Shown here piece by piece: positions 18,494 through 28,833 of a DNA stretch of 64,000 nucleotides (positions are counted from its first letter, which is position 1; the number at the start of each line of letters is the position of its first letter). The DNA lies in NCBI RefSeq assembly GCF_007741515.1, contig NZ_CP036263.1, positions 1,364,001 through 1,428,000 on the forward strand, in the 5' to 3' direction. The notes beneath the pieces were generated by a model that worked only from the letters and a program-made list of their open reading frames with translations, did not search any database and had not been told where the DNA came from. This DNA is from Adhaeretor mobilis. GTDB taxonomy: Bacteria; Planctomycetota; Planctomycetia; Pirellulales; Lacipirellulaceae. The translations under genes were made by a program, and so were the position numbers.

Positions 18494-20494
18494 ATGTATC
18501 TCCAACGATTCACCGTAATGGCGATCGCCATTTTTTCTATCCTCAGCGGAGTCGCTGATGCCCAAGTAATGCTAGACACCCGAAGCCTCGATGGCTCGGG
18601 TAACAACCTGACAGACTCAACCCAAGGACAGGCCGACACCGACTATCTGCGTCAGGCCAACACTTGGTACGCCGATGGGGTCGGCGCTATGCTCACCGAT
18701 AGTGACCTGCCGAACGCACGTTACATCAGCAATCGGGTCTTCCAAGATGATTTCGTCAACATTTTTGACGAGCAGGGAGTGACTCAGATGGGATGGGCAT
18801 GGGGACAGTTTATTGACCACACGATCGGCCTCAAAGGCGGCGTCGATCCATCGCTACCGACATCCGGCCTTGGCAACTCGCCCATCGCGTTTGACAGTAC
18901 TGATCCGCTCGAAACGTTTAACAATAGTTTCGGGGCCATCCCTTTCTCCCGAGTTGCAGCTTCCACAGGCACAGGGACGGACGTCACCAATCCGCGCGAA
19001 CAGGTCAACACCGTCAGTTCCTACATCGATGGCTGGGCTGTCTACGGCGGGACCGAGGAGCGTCTCGAATGGCTTCGTGAAGGATCTATCGATGGCGATG
19101 TGACAAACAATAGCGCTCGACTACTCACTCGCACAATCGATGGCCAGGAGTACCTACCCACAGCCTCGACACGTGGTGACGCCTCCACAGCTCCTGTTAT
19201 GGATGTCGAGGGACTCTTAACCAGCGACCCCGACAGTCGTCGAATTGCAGGCGATGTCCGGGCCAACGAAAACATCGCGCTAACTAGTCTTCAAACTCTC
19301 TTCGTCCGCGAACACAATCGGATCGTCGATGAGCTTTCTCCCTATGCGCTCACCGAGGAACAGAAGTTCCAAATCGCGCGTAAAGTGGTCGGCGCCAGTC
19401 AGCAGGCGATTACCACGGAAGAGTTCTTACCTTCGCTCGGCGTCGAATTGGACGCGTATCAAGGCTACGACCCAACGGTGAATTCGTCGATCTCCAACGA
19501 GTTTGCCACCGTTGCTTACCGCGCGCATAGCATGATCCACGGTGAGATCGAGTTTGAAGTGGAGTCCGACCGCTATACTCAGGCACAGCTCGATGAGTTT
19601 CAAGCCTACGGTCTCAATGTCGAGGTGAACGGAGACGAGGTCGGGATCGCTGTTCCACTTAATCGGGGATATTTCAATCCTGAATTGGTTGAGACTTTCG
19701 GAATTGAATCCACGCTTACGGCCCTTAGCGCTGAAGCACAGTACAATAACGACCACCTCATCGATAATCAACTACGCAGCCTTCTCTTCGGTATTCCCAA
19801 CCCGGACTACGACCCCACCGCTCTCGATGGCCCGGACTCGGTCGCCTATTTCGATGGCGTCATCGACCTTGGTGCTATCGACATTCAGCGCGGTCGTGAC
19901 CACGGCGTGGCAAGCTATAACGACATGCGAGAAGCATTCGGCCTGGATCGCGTCACGAGCTTTATGGAGATTACAGGGGAATCCACCGAAAGCCTGACCG
20001 TTGATATTGACGACCCCGCGGTCATTGAATTTAGCTTCGATCCAGGTGACGAGGACTTTACCGAGATTCCGCAGGTTCAATCGCTTGCCGGTCGACTCAA
20101 AGCGATTTATGGCGATGTCGACAATGTGGATGCCTTCGTAGGAGTCTTCGCCGAGGAGCATCTCGAAGGGGTGAGCATGGGCGAACTCTCCCACGCCATG
20201 TGGGTTGATCAATTTAGCCGGCTACGCGACGGCGACCGCTTCTGGTACGAGAACGATGAGGATTTAGCGCTCATTGAGTCTCTTTATGGCATTAGCGTAA
20301 CCGACAGTCTTCATGACATCATCGTCGCTAACAGCGGCGGCCTCCTGGCAATCGGCGACCTTCAGCAGAATGTTTTCCTGGTAAGTGTCGTTCCCGAACC
20401 GAGCAGCGCGGTATTGATGGTCGGCCTCATTGCCCTCGTCGCCACGCACTGTCGCAACAAACCGGGTATTGGCAAAATAAGGTGGAATATTTGA
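18494..20494 (+). CDS. Animal-type haem peroxidase with PEP-CTERM sorting signal
   Basis: 666-residue exported peroxidase of the animal haem peroxidase (myeloperoxidase/peroxinectin-like) family. Signal peptide MYLQRFTVMAIAIFSILSGVADAQ. Catalytic landmarks: WGQFIDHT with the distal His109 (family consensus WGQFxDHD, so the calcium-ligand Asp is Thr here), LFVREHNRI, AYRAHSMIH with the probable proximal His345, and IQRGRDHGVASYNDMR near residue 460. The C-terminus is a PEP-CTERM signal (VVPEPSSAVLMVGLIALVATH plus basic tail), so the enzyme should be sorted by exosortase. It would oxidise halides or phenolics with hydrogen peroxide outside the cell, possibly crosslinking surface polymers (inference). 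The 150-base gap before it holds a dyad. Confidence 0.92.
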   Translation: MYLQRFTVMAIAIFSILSGVADAQVMLDTRSLDGSGNNLTDSTQGQADTDYLRQANTWYADGVGAMLTDSDLPNARYISNRVFQDDFVNIFDEQGVTQMGWAWGQFIDHTIGLKGGVDPSLPTSGLGNSPIAFDSTDPLETFNNSFGAIPFSRVAASTGTGTDVTNPREQVNTVSSYIDGWAVYGGTEERLEWLREGSIDGDVTNNSARLLTRTIDGQEYLPTASTRGDASTAPVMDVEGLLTSDPDSRRIAGDVRANENIALTSLQTLFVREHNRIVDELSPYALTEEQKFQIARKVVGASQQAITTEEFLPSLGVELDAYQGYDPTVNSSISNEFATVAYRAHSMIHGEIEFEVESDRYTQAQLDEFQAYGLNVEVNGDEVGIAVPLNRGYFNPELVETFGIESTLTALSAEAQYNNDHLIDNQLRSLLFGIPNPDYDPTALDGPDSVAYFDGVIDLGAIDIQRGRDHGVASYNDMREAFGLDRVTSFMEITGESTESLTVDIDDPAVIEFSFDPGDEDFTEIPQVQSLAGRLKAIYGDVDNVDAFVGVFAEEHLEGVSMGELSHAMWVDQFSRLRDGDRFWYENDEDLALIESLYGISVTDSLHDIIVANSGGLLAIGDLQQNVFLVSVVPEPSSAVLMVGLIALVATHCRNKPGIGKIRWNI

Positions 20495-20514
20495 GGCCCG
20501 ATTCAGTCACCAAT

Positions 20515-20535
20515 GGCGCATTGTACCTTGTCGGG
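20515..20535 (+). promoter_or_regulatory. Second copy of the 21-base motif, upstream of the EF-hand gene
   Basis: GGCGCATTGTACCTTGTCGGG, matching 17069-17089 at 19 of 21 positions, 49 bases before the EF-hand start. Same orientation relative to the gene. Confidence 0.4.
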
Positions 20536-20583
20536 CGAAAACGCTTGCCACTCAACAATGTACCAAATTCGCGGAGAAGCAAC

Positions 20584-21201
20584 ATGTTCCGTCGTAGCAT
20601 CCAATATGTCACCTTTTCAGTAGTGATTGCTGTACCTGGTCTCCTGTTTGCACAGCCTCCCGGTCGCGGTGGCCCTCCCGGTGGGCAACAGGGCGGAATG
20701 CGGGGTGGTCCGCCGACGGAGATGATTATGGAGCTCTTCCAGCAGGCAGACGCTGACGGTAATGGGAGCGTGACCAGAGCGGAGTTGACGACCGCGATGC
20801 AAAGCGGAGAACGGCGAGGTCGTGGCGGTCCACCGTCTCAACAAGGGGGACAGGCTCGCGGTGAACGGCGTGGTCGTGGAGGCCAACTACCCCGAGGGGA
20901 AGACGGCGTAGACCGCCCGCGACCCGAGCATGGCGAAGGCGGCCATCGTGGTCCCCCACCACAGACGGGCCAGGTGCTTCCTGAAATGATTGCCGAAACG
21001 CTGAACTTGGACGAGAAACAAACGCGACAGCTCGCGGCTCTGCAGGCCGACGTCGACAAGCGACTCGCTGCGATACTTACCGACGAACAACAAGAGCAAC
21101 TTCAGAACGCTCGACCACAGCACGGACCGGGTCACGGTGAAGGCCCGCAGGGCGGGCGAGCTGCCGGTGATCGACCACAACGGCCAGAGCGTCCACAATG
21201 A
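20584..21201 (+). CDS. Exported EF-hand protein with Gly/Pro/Arg-rich segments
   Basis: 205-residue exported protein. Start at 20584 chosen because it opens a signal peptide (MFRRSIQYVTFSVVIAVPGLLFAQ) and a GGAGAAG sequence lies just upstream; an in-frame start at 20482 would put 34 residues before it. A Gly/Pro/Arg-rich segment follows, then one EF-hand loop DADGNGSVTRAE, a long Gly/Arg/Gln-rich stretch, and a helical segment (MIAETLNLDEKQTRQLAALQ ... ILTDEQQEQLQNARPQHG) similar to the LTxxQ motif of Spy/CpxP-like periplasmic proteins. The tail is again Gly/Pro/His/Arg-rich. Calcium binding is likely; the rest is unknown. Part of the YHYH/CotH gene series. Confidence 0.82.
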   Translation: MFRRSIQYVTFSVVIAVPGLLFAQPPGRGGPPGGQQGGMRGGPPTEMIMELFQQADADGNGSVTRAELTTAMQSGERRGRGGPPSQQGGQARGERRGRGGQLPRGEDGVDRPRPEHGEGGHRGPPPQTGQVLPEMIAETLNLDEKQTRQLAALQADVDKRLAAILTDEQQEQLQNARPQHGPGHGEGPQGGRAAGDRPQRPERPQ

Positions 21202-21349
21202 CCGGAATGACCGGAATGGCCGAGAGTTGCACTAATTAAGTGCGGAATTGCTAGGACGCCGTTCAGGCAATCATAGGCATTAAAAACGAGCCCTGGGTAA
21301 GCACCACGAAAGTGCAATCCAGCCCAAAATCTATACCTTCGAGGCGACA

Positions 21350-24300
21350 GTGACTCAGTATTTCAGCGCCAAGATTAGGCAAATCATTTCGCAAGCATTT
21401 GGGAATTCGGGACCAAAACGCGGAAGTAAGTTCGCTGGCCGACAGCTGAGGATCGAGTCGCTCGAAGATCGGCAGATGCTTGATGCGGCATCCTGGACTG
21501 CATCAGACGTGGGCGATGAGGCGAGTGCGTTCTTTGACGACAGCTACGTCCACGATCTCTACCTAACGTTCGACAACGAAGATTGGTTTGACGTTCTCGA
21601 AGCATCCCATGCCAACGACGCCGACGACCCTTACTTTGCAGCCGACTTTTCGGCTGACGGCGTGGTGATTGAAAACGTCGGCGTTCGCTTCAAAGGCAAC
21701 TCTTCCTTCGAGGGCTCCGACCTGAAGAAGTCCCTGAAGATTGATTTTGATGAGTTCGACGAAGACAACGACGAGCTGACCTTCTTTGGCCTGAAGAAAC
21801 TGAACCTCAACAACAACTTCAATGATCCCACGCAACTACGCGAGAAGTTGTTTTATGACTACGCGTCCAATTTTGTCGAAGGCGTCAGCCGTGCCGTGCA
21901 TACCAACGTGTACATCAACGGCGAACTGTGGGGTTTGTACACGGCAGTCGAACAGATCGACAAAACATTTGTGCAAAGCCGGTTTGGAAGCGACGAAGAC
22001 GGTAACCTGTATAAGGGAGCGGCGTCCGACGACGCCAATGATCCGCAGGCCGACTTCGGTTCCGATTTGACCTATTTGGGTACCGAGCCCGAGCCCTACT
22101 ACGACTACTACCAACTGAAAACCAACGAGACGGCCAACGACTATACGGAATTGGTCGAGTTCATTGACGTTCTTAACAACACGCCAGCGGCTGACTTGGA
22201 AGGGTTGATCGAACCATTACTAGACGTCGACGACGCACTGGCGGGCATGGCGATCAACAACCTCTTTGCTAACTTGGATTCCTACTTCGGGTCCGCTCAC
22301 AACTATTACCTTTACGATCGAGACGACACCGGCCAATTCACGCATGTCTTGTGGGACGTGAATGAATCGTTCGGTACATTTGCGCAGTTCACAGACCGCT
22401 TCCAAGACATGACCGAGCTCGAGCCCTTCTGGACTCCTGTGGCGATGGGCCCTCCCGGCCAAACCGAACCGAAGGAGCGTCCGCTGATGGAGAACTTGTG
22501 GGAGGTCGAGGAGTACAGCGAAGACTACTTGCGCGATCTTGCCGAGATGCTCCGCGAAGGGTTCGACGTGACGAGCGCGTCAACTCGAATCAACGAGCTG
22601 GCCAACCTCATTCGGGCCGATGTTTATGCGGATCCGTACAGTCAATACACCTCAACACAGTTCGAGACGAACCTCGACAGTAATATTTCCGATGGCATGC
22701 GCACCATCTACGGACTGACGTCTTTCATCGCAGACAGGTCGAACTATCTCAGCGCGGAACTTGATAGCTACGCCTCGACATCCGATCTTGTTCTCAACGA
22801 ACTGATGTCTGTCAACGTCGCAACAGCGCAGGATGAATCGGGCGACTTCGACCCGTGGGTCGAAATCTACAATTTCGGTCCCGGCCTCCTGGACCTTTCC
22901 AATCTGTATGTGACCGACGACGCCGGGGATTTGACGAAGTGGGCTCTCCCGTCGGGCGATCTCGACGACGGCGAGTTCCTGACACTTTGGGTCGACGGAG
23001 AGACCGGCGAGGGAAGCAGCCATGCGAGCTTCTCGCTGAGCACTGCTGGCGGAACGCTGCTCTTGACCGATGGCTCGTCCGTGATCGACAGCACGACTTA
23101 CGACGCGATGGCCGAAGACACCTCCTGGGCCCGAGTGCCGGACGGTGGCGGCGACTTTGAAACGACCGATCAACCAACCTTCGGTTCCGAAAACCTTGCA
23201 AGCGTTGTGACCATCGATCCAGTCGTGCTGTATATCAACGAGTTCATGGCCGACAATGAGGCGACGATTGAAGATCCAGACGACGCGGGTTCCTACGACG
23301 ACTGGCTCGAACTGTACAACCCGGGGACAGAACCGGTCGACCTCGGTGGAATGTACTTGACCGACGACCTAACCGATTCAACTCAGTGGCAGTTCGCCGA
23401 CGGAACGACAATCGCCGCGGGCGGGTACCTTCTCATCTGGGCCGACGATGACACGAACGAAGGAGAGACACACACTTCGTTCAAGCTCTCCGCCGGTGGC
23501 GAAGCAATTGGGTTGTATCACATCGATGGCACGACGTTGATCGATTCGATCGAATTCGGTGCCCAAACGACCGACACTTCGTACGGCCGATCTCCGGATG
23601 GGAGCGAGTCTTGGGTTTTCATGTCGATCCCCACCCCCGGCGAGGCCAATACGGCGGCCGGTGACTTCGACTCCGACGGAGACGTGGACGGTGCTGACCG
23701 CGTCATTTGGGAAGGTGGTTTTGGCACGTCAGCGGGAGCCCAACTGGATGAAGGTGATTCGGACAGCGATGGTGACGTGGACGGCAACGATTTCCTGAAT
23801 TGGCAGCGAAACTATTCTGGTGCCGCATCGGCGGGAGCATTAGCAATTGGTACTGTCCAACCGGACGTAACCGAAATCGGCCTCAGTGCAGTCAGCAGCA
23901 TGTCCGACCCCGCACTCAGCTCGTCAAGCATTGCGGCACCAGCCGCACTCGACTCGATCACCGCAGAGAGTACCGGCCAAGATACGCCTAGCTTGCCATC
24001 AAATCGCCACAGCGCGAATTTCAATTCCCTTGCTTTTGCCGGCTCCATGTTGCACCGGCCAGCGCTGGAGGCGAGCGACAACACAACAACTGGTGGTTAC
24101 CTTGCTCGACAGCAAGAATCCACGTTCCAACATCAACCGGACCAGCGAATTATCAGCGTCGATATCCTCATGTCTCGGCTAGATTTTACGATTCCGCGTG
24201 TTGATCGTTCGCGCTGGAGTGACGCCGCAACAGACAACACGGAAGCTACCATATCAGTAGAAGTCAATGATCTTGCACGGTCTGACCGTCGCAGTGTCGG

Positions 24301-24361
24301 CAAAGGGCAATCAGCCAATCCCCATGACGTTGTGCTCGACGAACTATGGGGCACAGCCTGA
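21350..24361 (+). CDS. CotH-kinase-like surface protein with two lamin-tail domains and dockerin-like tail
   Basis: 1003-residue protein. The N-terminus has RIESLEDRQML (34-44), the export motif seen in many large planctomycete surface proteins. A CotH-like domain spans roughly 65-420 (RFKGNSSFEGSDLKKSLKID; LKKLNLNNNFNDPTQLREKL; NGELWGLYTAVEQIDKTFV; LWDVNESFGTFAQF). CotH of spore formers is an atypical kinase of coat proteins. Two lamin-tail domains follow (LVLNELMSVN...DPWVEIYNFG and LYINEFMADN...DDWLELYNPG), then a dockerin-like region with GDFDSDGDVDGADRV and DSDGDVDGNDFLNWQRNYSG. The last 170 residues are Ser/Ala/Thr-rich and end without a PEP-CTERM. GTG start at 21350 has GAGG just upstream. 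Probable target-modifying or structural component of the cluster. Confidence 0.88.
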   Translation: MTQYFSAKIRQIISQAFGNSGPKRGSKFAGRQLRIESLEDRQMLDAASWTASDVGDEASAFFDDSYVHDLYLTFDNEDWFDVLEASHANDADDPYFAADFSADGVVIENVGVRFKGNSSFEGSDLKKSLKIDFDEFDEDNDELTFFGLKKLNLNNNFNDPTQLREKLFYDYASNFVEGVSRAVHTNVYINGELWGLYTAVEQIDKTFVQSRFGSDEDGNLYKGAASDDANDPQADFGSDLTYLGTEPEPYYDYYQLKTNETANDYTELVEFIDVLNNTPAADLEGLIEPLLDVDDALAGMAINNLFANLDSYFGSAHNYYLYDRDDTGQFTHVLWDVNESFGTFAQFTDRFQDMTELEPFWTPVAMGPPGQTEPKERPLMENLWEVEEYSEDYLRDLAEMLREGFDVTSASTRINELANLIRADVYADPYSQYTSTQFETNLDSNISDGMRTIYGLTSFIADRSNYLSAELDSYASTSDLVLNELMSVNVATAQDESGDFDPWVEIYNFGPGLLDLSNLYVTDDAGDLTKWALPSGDLDDGEFLTLWVDGETGEGSSHASFSLSTAGGTLLLTDGSSVIDSTTYDAMAEDTSWARVPDGGGDFETTDQPTFGSENLASVVTIDPVVLYINEFMADNEATIEDPDDAGSYDDWLELYNPGTEPVDLGGMYLTDDLTDSTQWQFADGTTIAAGGYLLIWADDDTNEGETHTSFKLSAGGEAIGLYHIDGTTLIDSIEFGAQTTDTSYGRSPDGSESWVFMSIPTPGEANTAAGDFDSDGDVDGADRVIWEGGFGTSAGAQLDEGDSDSDGDVDGNDFLNWQRNYSGAASAGALAIGTVQPDVTEIGLSAVSSMSDPALSSSSIAAPAALDSITAESTGQDTPSLPSNRHSANFNSLAFAGSMLHRPALEASDNTTTGGYLARQQESTFQHQPDQRIISVDILMSRLDFTIPRVDRSRWSDAATDNTEATISVEVNDLARSDRRSVGKGQSANPHDVVLDELWGTA

Positions 24362-24444
24362 GCCTGATAGGAATCGAAAACGGTTTTGACGTTCTGATTG
24401 TGTGACGAGGCGACAATCCCACCGCAACCCTTGAGGTGATCAAT

Positions 24445-25161
24445 TTGAACAGAACGAATCGAAAGCTTGCCATCGCGTTTGCACTTTGCGCCACTGCCGC
24501 CATCGTTGTCTGCCTAGCCAGTCCAGGTACGGGACAGCAGCGAGATGATCGACGTCCACCCAGTCCGGGTGGAGGCGAGAAACCGGAAATCGAAGACACG
24601 AAGCGACTGAACGTTTATGCTGACAACTGGTTCTCGCTGTACATCAACGGCGAACTGATTGCCGTCGACTCGATTGCATTCATGCCGCACAACGTGATTT
24701 CGGTAGACGTTTTTCCTGAATACCCCATGACGATCGCCGTGATGGCGAAAGACAATGCGGATTTCAAGACCGGGATGGAATACAACAATACACAGATTGG
24801 CGACGGCGGCTTCATCCTGAAGCTAGGCGATGGCACGGTGACCAGCAAGCATTGGAAGGCAAAGTCGGTGTCTCGTGGCCCGATTGACGGAGACACCAGC
24901 AACCCTCGTGTCGTTCACGAGGAGGTTCCCAAAAACTGGACGGCCCCCGACTTCGATGATACTTCGTGGCAGGCGGCCAAGGAATTTGACGAGCGGACGG
25001 TGCGACCAAAGGGCCCCTTTTATCAACATGATTTTAAAGGAGCGAAGTTCATTTGGGCCGACAATCTCGAACTCGACAATACCGTTCTGTTTCGAGTGCG
25101 TGTCGATTCTCCGCCCGACGGGAGTACGCCCAAAACGTTTCCCATCCTCCAGTCAAAATGA
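24445..25161 (+). CDS. Exported beta-sandwich protein of unknown function
   Basis: About 238 residues. Start taken at the TTG at 24445, eight bases after GAGGTG; the GTG at 24436, inside that site, is the alternative. A signal peptide (KLAIAFALCATAAIVVCLA) is followed by a short Arg/Pro/Gly-rich stretch (RDDRRPPSPGGGEKPE). The body reads as two beta-rich parts: LNVYADNWFSLYINGELIAV, and a galactose-binding-like part with APDFDDTSWQAAKEF and GAKFIWADNLELDNTVLFRV. The DDTSW and IWADN...VLFR pattern resembles jelly-roll carbohydrate-binding modules. The stop codon overlaps a possible ATG of the next gene (ATGA), indicating co-transcription with the second YHYH gene. Confidence 0.75.
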   Translation: MNRTNRKLAIAFALCATAAIVVCLASPGTGQQRDDRRPPSPGGGEKPEIEDTKRLNVYADNWFSLYINGELIAVDSIAFMPHNVISVDVFPEYPMTIAVMAKDNADFKTGMEYNNTQIGDGGFILKLGDGTVTSKHWKAKSVSRGPIDGDTSNPRVVHEEVPKNWTAPDFDDTSWQAAKEFDERTVRPKGPFYQHDFKGAKFIWADNLELDNTVLFRVRVDSPPDGSTPKTFPILQSK

Positions 25162-26276
25162 TCCGCGGCGGGACTACAACTATGAAATTCGCTTCACTGT
25201 TGAGAGTATTCACGGTCCTTTTGGTTTTGGTGCCACTTTCCGCGTCAGCACACCAGTGGCACGAGCATCCCGATGGCGATCACCAGCAATCAGAGCCGGT
25301 CGAGCGGCCAGACTCCGACAAGACGCGACAGATTTTCGTGCCAATAGGCACCAAGCAAGAGGCAGACATGAAAGACAAGCTCGATATTGCTCGTCATTTT
25401 CAGCAGTTTAAGAACGTCAAGGTGCGGTGGGACGCCAACACGCTGTTCGTGGAAACAAGCGGGTTGCCGGACCACAACATGATGGTGGGAATCAAAGCGT
25501 GGCAACAACAAGTCCCACTGCCGCAGCCCTATACCGGCGGCAACGCATGGCAGATTCCCCTCGAACCGAAGCTGGCTGACAAGCCAGTATCAGCCAAGAA
25601 TCGCCTCTACCGAGGGGCGATTGCGCTGGCTGTCAACGGCGTTCCGATCTTTAACCCACTGAACAACCGAGGCGAGGATGCGTACCTTGCTGGCGAGTTG
25701 GATGAGTGGGGCGGCCACTGTGGAAGAGGCGACGATTACCACTATCACATCGCTCCACTGCACTTGCAGGAGATCGTCGGCAAAGGAAATCCTATCGCCT
25801 TCGCACTGGATGGCTTTCCCATCTATGGCCTCACCGAAGCAGACGGCTCGCCCGTGGGCAAACTGGATGAATTCAACGGACAGTTTGACGAAGAGGATAG
25901 GTATCACTATCACGCGACGAAAACGTATCCGTACATCAACGGAGGAATGCGGGGAGTCGTTACGATTCGAGGAGACCAGATTGAGCCGCAGCCGCAAGAT
26001 GCACCATTGCGTCCGGCCTTGGAACCGTTGCGAGGAGCAACGATCACCGATTTCAAATCAACCGAAGGGCAATCCGCGCTTACCTACCGTCTGCGGGGGC
26101 AGGATGGCACGGTGACCTATTCGCAAGTCAAATCTGATACTTGGAAGTTCACTTACAAGGAACCGGGCGGCAAGTTGCGTACTGAAACGTACCAGCGGAT
26201 GCCACGTCGAGAAGATCGGCGCGGCGGACCCCCACCTCCGCCCCCACCTCGCGGAGAACGTCCTCCGCGAAGGTAA
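25158..26276 (+). CDS. Second YHYH-domain protein
   Basis: About 372 residues from the ATG at 25158, which overlaps the previous stop (ATGA). An internal ATG at 25182 (MKFASLLRVF...) gives a neater signal peptide ending SASA and may be the real start. The mature N-terminus is His-rich (HQWHEHPDGDHQQ). Two YHYH motifs are present: DDYHYHIAP and DRYHYHATK, with VNGVPIFNPL and FALDGFPIYGL around them, the expected YHYH-domain framework. The C-terminal part has a Lys/Thr-rich beta stretch and ends in RRGGPPPPPPPRGERPPRR, like the Gly/Pro/Arg tails of its neighbours. Unlike the first YHYH protein it has no collagen-like insert. Exported; function unknown. Confidence 0.88.
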   Translation: MIRGGTTTMKFASLLRVFTVLLVLVPLSASAHQWHEHPDGDHQQSEPVERPDSDKTRQIFVPIGTKQEADMKDKLDIARHFQQFKNVKVRWDANTLFVETSGLPDHNMMVGIKAWQQQVPLPQPYTGGNAWQIPLEPKLADKPVSAKNRLYRGAIALAVNGVPIFNPLNNRGEDAYLAGELDEWGGHCGRGDDYHYHIAPLHLQEIVGKGNPIAFALDGFPIYGLTEADGSPVGKLDEFNGQFDEEDRYHYHATKTYPYINGGMRGVVTIRGDQIEPQPQDAPLRPALEPLRGATITDFKSTEGQSALTYRLRGQDGTVTYSQVKSDTWKFTYKEPGGKLRTETYQRMPRREDRRGGPPPPPPPRGERPPRR

Positions 26277-26389
26277 CGTCTGACTTGGGTGCGTGCTGGA
26301 CGAGTGCTCCAACATCACTCTGAGTCACAACTCGACAGAGCCCTCCGTGTTCAAAAATGCTTGCTTAATCCCATATCGAGTAGAATACG

Positions 26390-28774
26390 ATGATGCCCAA
26401 TCCAACCGAACGTACCATTTTCCTACATGCGATCGAGGAGGAAAACCTCGATGATCGCTTGGCCTATTTGGATTCTGCGTGCGGCGATGACGAAGGTTTG
26501 CGTGGCTCGGTAGAAACGCTACTCGCTGCCCACGACGAACCGGCTGCTCTGTTGGATCATCCGATTGGAGCTGACCGCACTCGCTTGTCCTCGCCTTTAG
26601 TTGGTCTAGGCGAACCGATTGATCACATTGGCATGCAGGTCGGTCCCTACAGGTTGAGGGAACTGATCGGCGAAGGCGGTTTTGGTCTTGTCTTCGTCGC
26701 CGAACAAGGGCACCCTGTGCGACGCCGGGTGGCTTTGAAAATCGTCAAGCCCGGCTTGGGGTCGAAGGAGGTGATCGCACGGTTCGAGGCTGAGCGCCAG
26801 GCCGTCGCAATGATGAACCATCCGAACATCGCTCAGGTGTTTGATGCGGGTGTCACTACTGAGGGGGGGCCCTACTTTGCGATGGAATTGGTCCGTGGGC
26901 TGCCGATCACCGAGTTTTGTGATCAGCAGCGCCTAAACATCCACGAGCGACTGGAACTGATGATCGATGTCTGCTCGGCGGTTCACCACGCTCATCAAAA
27001 AGGAATTATCCATCGCGACTTGAAGCCATCCAACGTGATGGTGACTCTCCACGATGGTAAGCCGCTCGCCAAAGTAATTGACTTCGGCGTCGCCAAGGCG
27101 CTCGGCGAAAAGCTGACCGACAAAACGATCTACACTCGCTTTTTCTCGATGATCGGTACGCCCTTGTACATGAGTCCCGAGCAGGCCGAGATGAGCGGCT
27201 TGGACGTCGATACGCGTAGCGACATTTTTTCGCTCGGTGTGATCTTGTACGAATTGCTTGTCGGAGAGACACCCTTCGATCGCAAGCGATTGGACTCGGC
27301 CGGTTTGGACGAACTACGGAGAATCATTCGGGAAGAGGAACCTCCCCGCCCTAGTACACGGTTATCCCATGCGGCACAGTCCACCCTCGACAACAAACTT
27401 TGCACGACTGCGGATCAGCGGCACGTCGCTCCTCGCGAACTTGCCTCCACGTTGCAGGGCGACCTTGACTGGATCGTGATGAAGTCGCTCGATAAGGACC
27501 GCTCTCGCCGCTACGACTCTGCGGTCTCACTTGCAGAGGATATTCAGCGCTATCTCGACGGCGAGCCCGTGAAAGCTCGCCCTCCGACCACCTTCTATCG
27601 ACTCCAGAAATTTGCTCGGCGTCACCGTGTGGCTTTTCTTACCGCCGCACTTGTAGGTGTAACCATGATTGTAGGAACCGCCACCAGTCTTTGGCAGATG
27701 ACCAATGCAATCGATGAGCGGAACGCTAAGGACCTTGCACTGCAAGAGGCGACTCAAGCGAAAGCCGAGGCCATTGCGGCCAAAGCAAAGGTTGAACAGT
27801 TCGCGGAGGACCAAGTCAAAGCCAATGAACTAATCGTTAATGGTCAAGTGCATGCGGATGCCGGACGTTGGGCGGACGCTTCGCGAGACTACGATGCTGC
27901 TGTCTCGATCCAGCCAAGTTTCTACTTGCCGCGCGTCCAAAGGGCACAGCTTTTTACACGATTGGGTCTCTGGCCCGAAGCAGCCACAGACTATGCGAAG
28001 GCAATCGAAAGCGGTGCCGCGACTTCTCAGCCGCAGTGGTGGGGAGTTCCCGTGTTATTTCTCTACACAGGCCACGACGATGCACTCCATCGGATTTCAG
28101 AGCAGCGCCGCGAACAAATTTTACGAGACCCATCGAATCCACAATGGATGCTGTTGCGTGATTTGGCGGTACGCGACGATGCACAGTCGCCCGAGGACTT
28201 CAAGCCGTTCATTGCGATTGCTCTGGACTGGCTGGCTGTGCCGAGGTTTACTGGAGGGCCGGAACCGCCCGGCCCACCGCCGAGAAGGCACGATCGCGGT
28301 GGAGAACTACATGGAAGGCCTGCTCCACCTCCCATGCATGATCCGTTCGGTCGGTTCATACAGCCCGACACTACTCCGCCTTGTGTTTGCGAATACATTT
28401 CAGGGATGGTGCATCTCCGTGCAGGAGAGTCTGATGCCGCGATCGACTTTCTGTTGACCGCTGAACACGATCCTCACTGGCCCGCAAAGTACCTTATTCA
28501 CGCCCCACTCGCCTTGGCCCACTTTCGCAACGGAGACATCGAGCAAGCCAGTAGCGAGCTTGATCGTTCCGATGCAATGCTCGAGGAACTGCTTTTGTCC
28601 ACTAGTGAGCGACCTCTGCGAGGCATGGGGTCCCCATGGTTCGACTTAGTCGAAGGATTGCAAGTTAACCGAGAAGCGTCGCAAGTTATTCGCGGTACCC
28701 CCTCATCGTTGTCGTCGCAACTTGATCAACATCGCGCGGCAACGTTAAGGATACTTGCAGGGCACCAGCCGTAG
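26390..28774 (+). CDS. Membrane-anchored Ser/Thr protein kinase with TPR-like C-terminal region
   Basis: 794-residue Hanks-type kinase. The N-terminal leader ([19 protein letters not shown]) is typical of planctomycete kinases linked to TIGR02999 sigma factors. Kinase domain about residues 84-345: glycine loop GEGGFG, VALKIVK lysine, HRDLKPSN catalytic loop (near 208), DFG (near 230), MSPEQ and [15 protein letters not shown]. All catalytic residues are present. A single transmembrane segment (about 410-430) precedes a coiled-coil and TPR-like region, interrupted by a Pro/Arg/Gly-rich stretch ([20 protein letters not shown]). The kinase faces the cytoplasm; the C-terminal part would be outside. 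It is the likely partner of the sigma factor at 16425. Confidence 0.93.
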   Translation: MMPNPTERTIFLHAIEEENLDDRLAYLDSACGDDEGLRGSVETLLAAHDEPAALLDHPIGADRTRLSSPLVGLGEPIDHIGMQVGPYRLRELIGEGGFGLVFVAEQGHPVRRRVALKIVKPGLGSKEVIARFEAERQAVAMMNHPNIAQVFDAGVTTEGGPYFAMELVRGLPITEFCDQQRLNIHERLELMIDVCSAVHHAHQKGIIHRDLKPSNVMVTLHDGKPLAKVIDFGVAKALGEKLTDKTIYTRFFSMIGTPLYMSPEQAEMSGLDVDTRSDIFSLGVILYELLVGETPFDRKRLDSAGLDELRRIIREEEPPRPSTRLSHAAQSTLDNKLCTTADQRHVAPRELASTLQGDLDWIVMKSLDKDRSRRYDSAVSLAEDIQRYLDGEPVKARPPTTFYRLQKFARRHRVAFLTAALVGVTMIVGTATSLWQMTNAIDERNAKDLALQEATQAKAEAIAAKAKVEQFAEDQVKANELIVNGQVHADAGRWADASRDYDAAVSIQPSFYLPRVQRAQLFTRLGLWPEAATDYAKAIESGAATSQPQWWGVPVLFLYTGHDDALHRISEQRREQILRDPSNPQWMLLRDLAVRDDAQSPEDFKPFIAIALDWLAVPRFTGGPEPPGPPPRRHDRGGELHGRPAPPPMHDPFGRFIQPDTTPPCVCEYISGMVHLRAGESDAAIDFLLTAEHDPHWPAKYLIHAPLALAHFRNGDIEQASSELDRSDAMLEELLLSTSERPLRGMGSPWFDLVEGLQVNREASQVIRGTPSSLSSQLDQHRAATLRILAGHQP

Positions 28775-28833
28775 GTGTCGCGGAAGTGTCCATGCGATCC
28801 TCATTTCTAATCCTTTCACGGAAACAAATCTCA

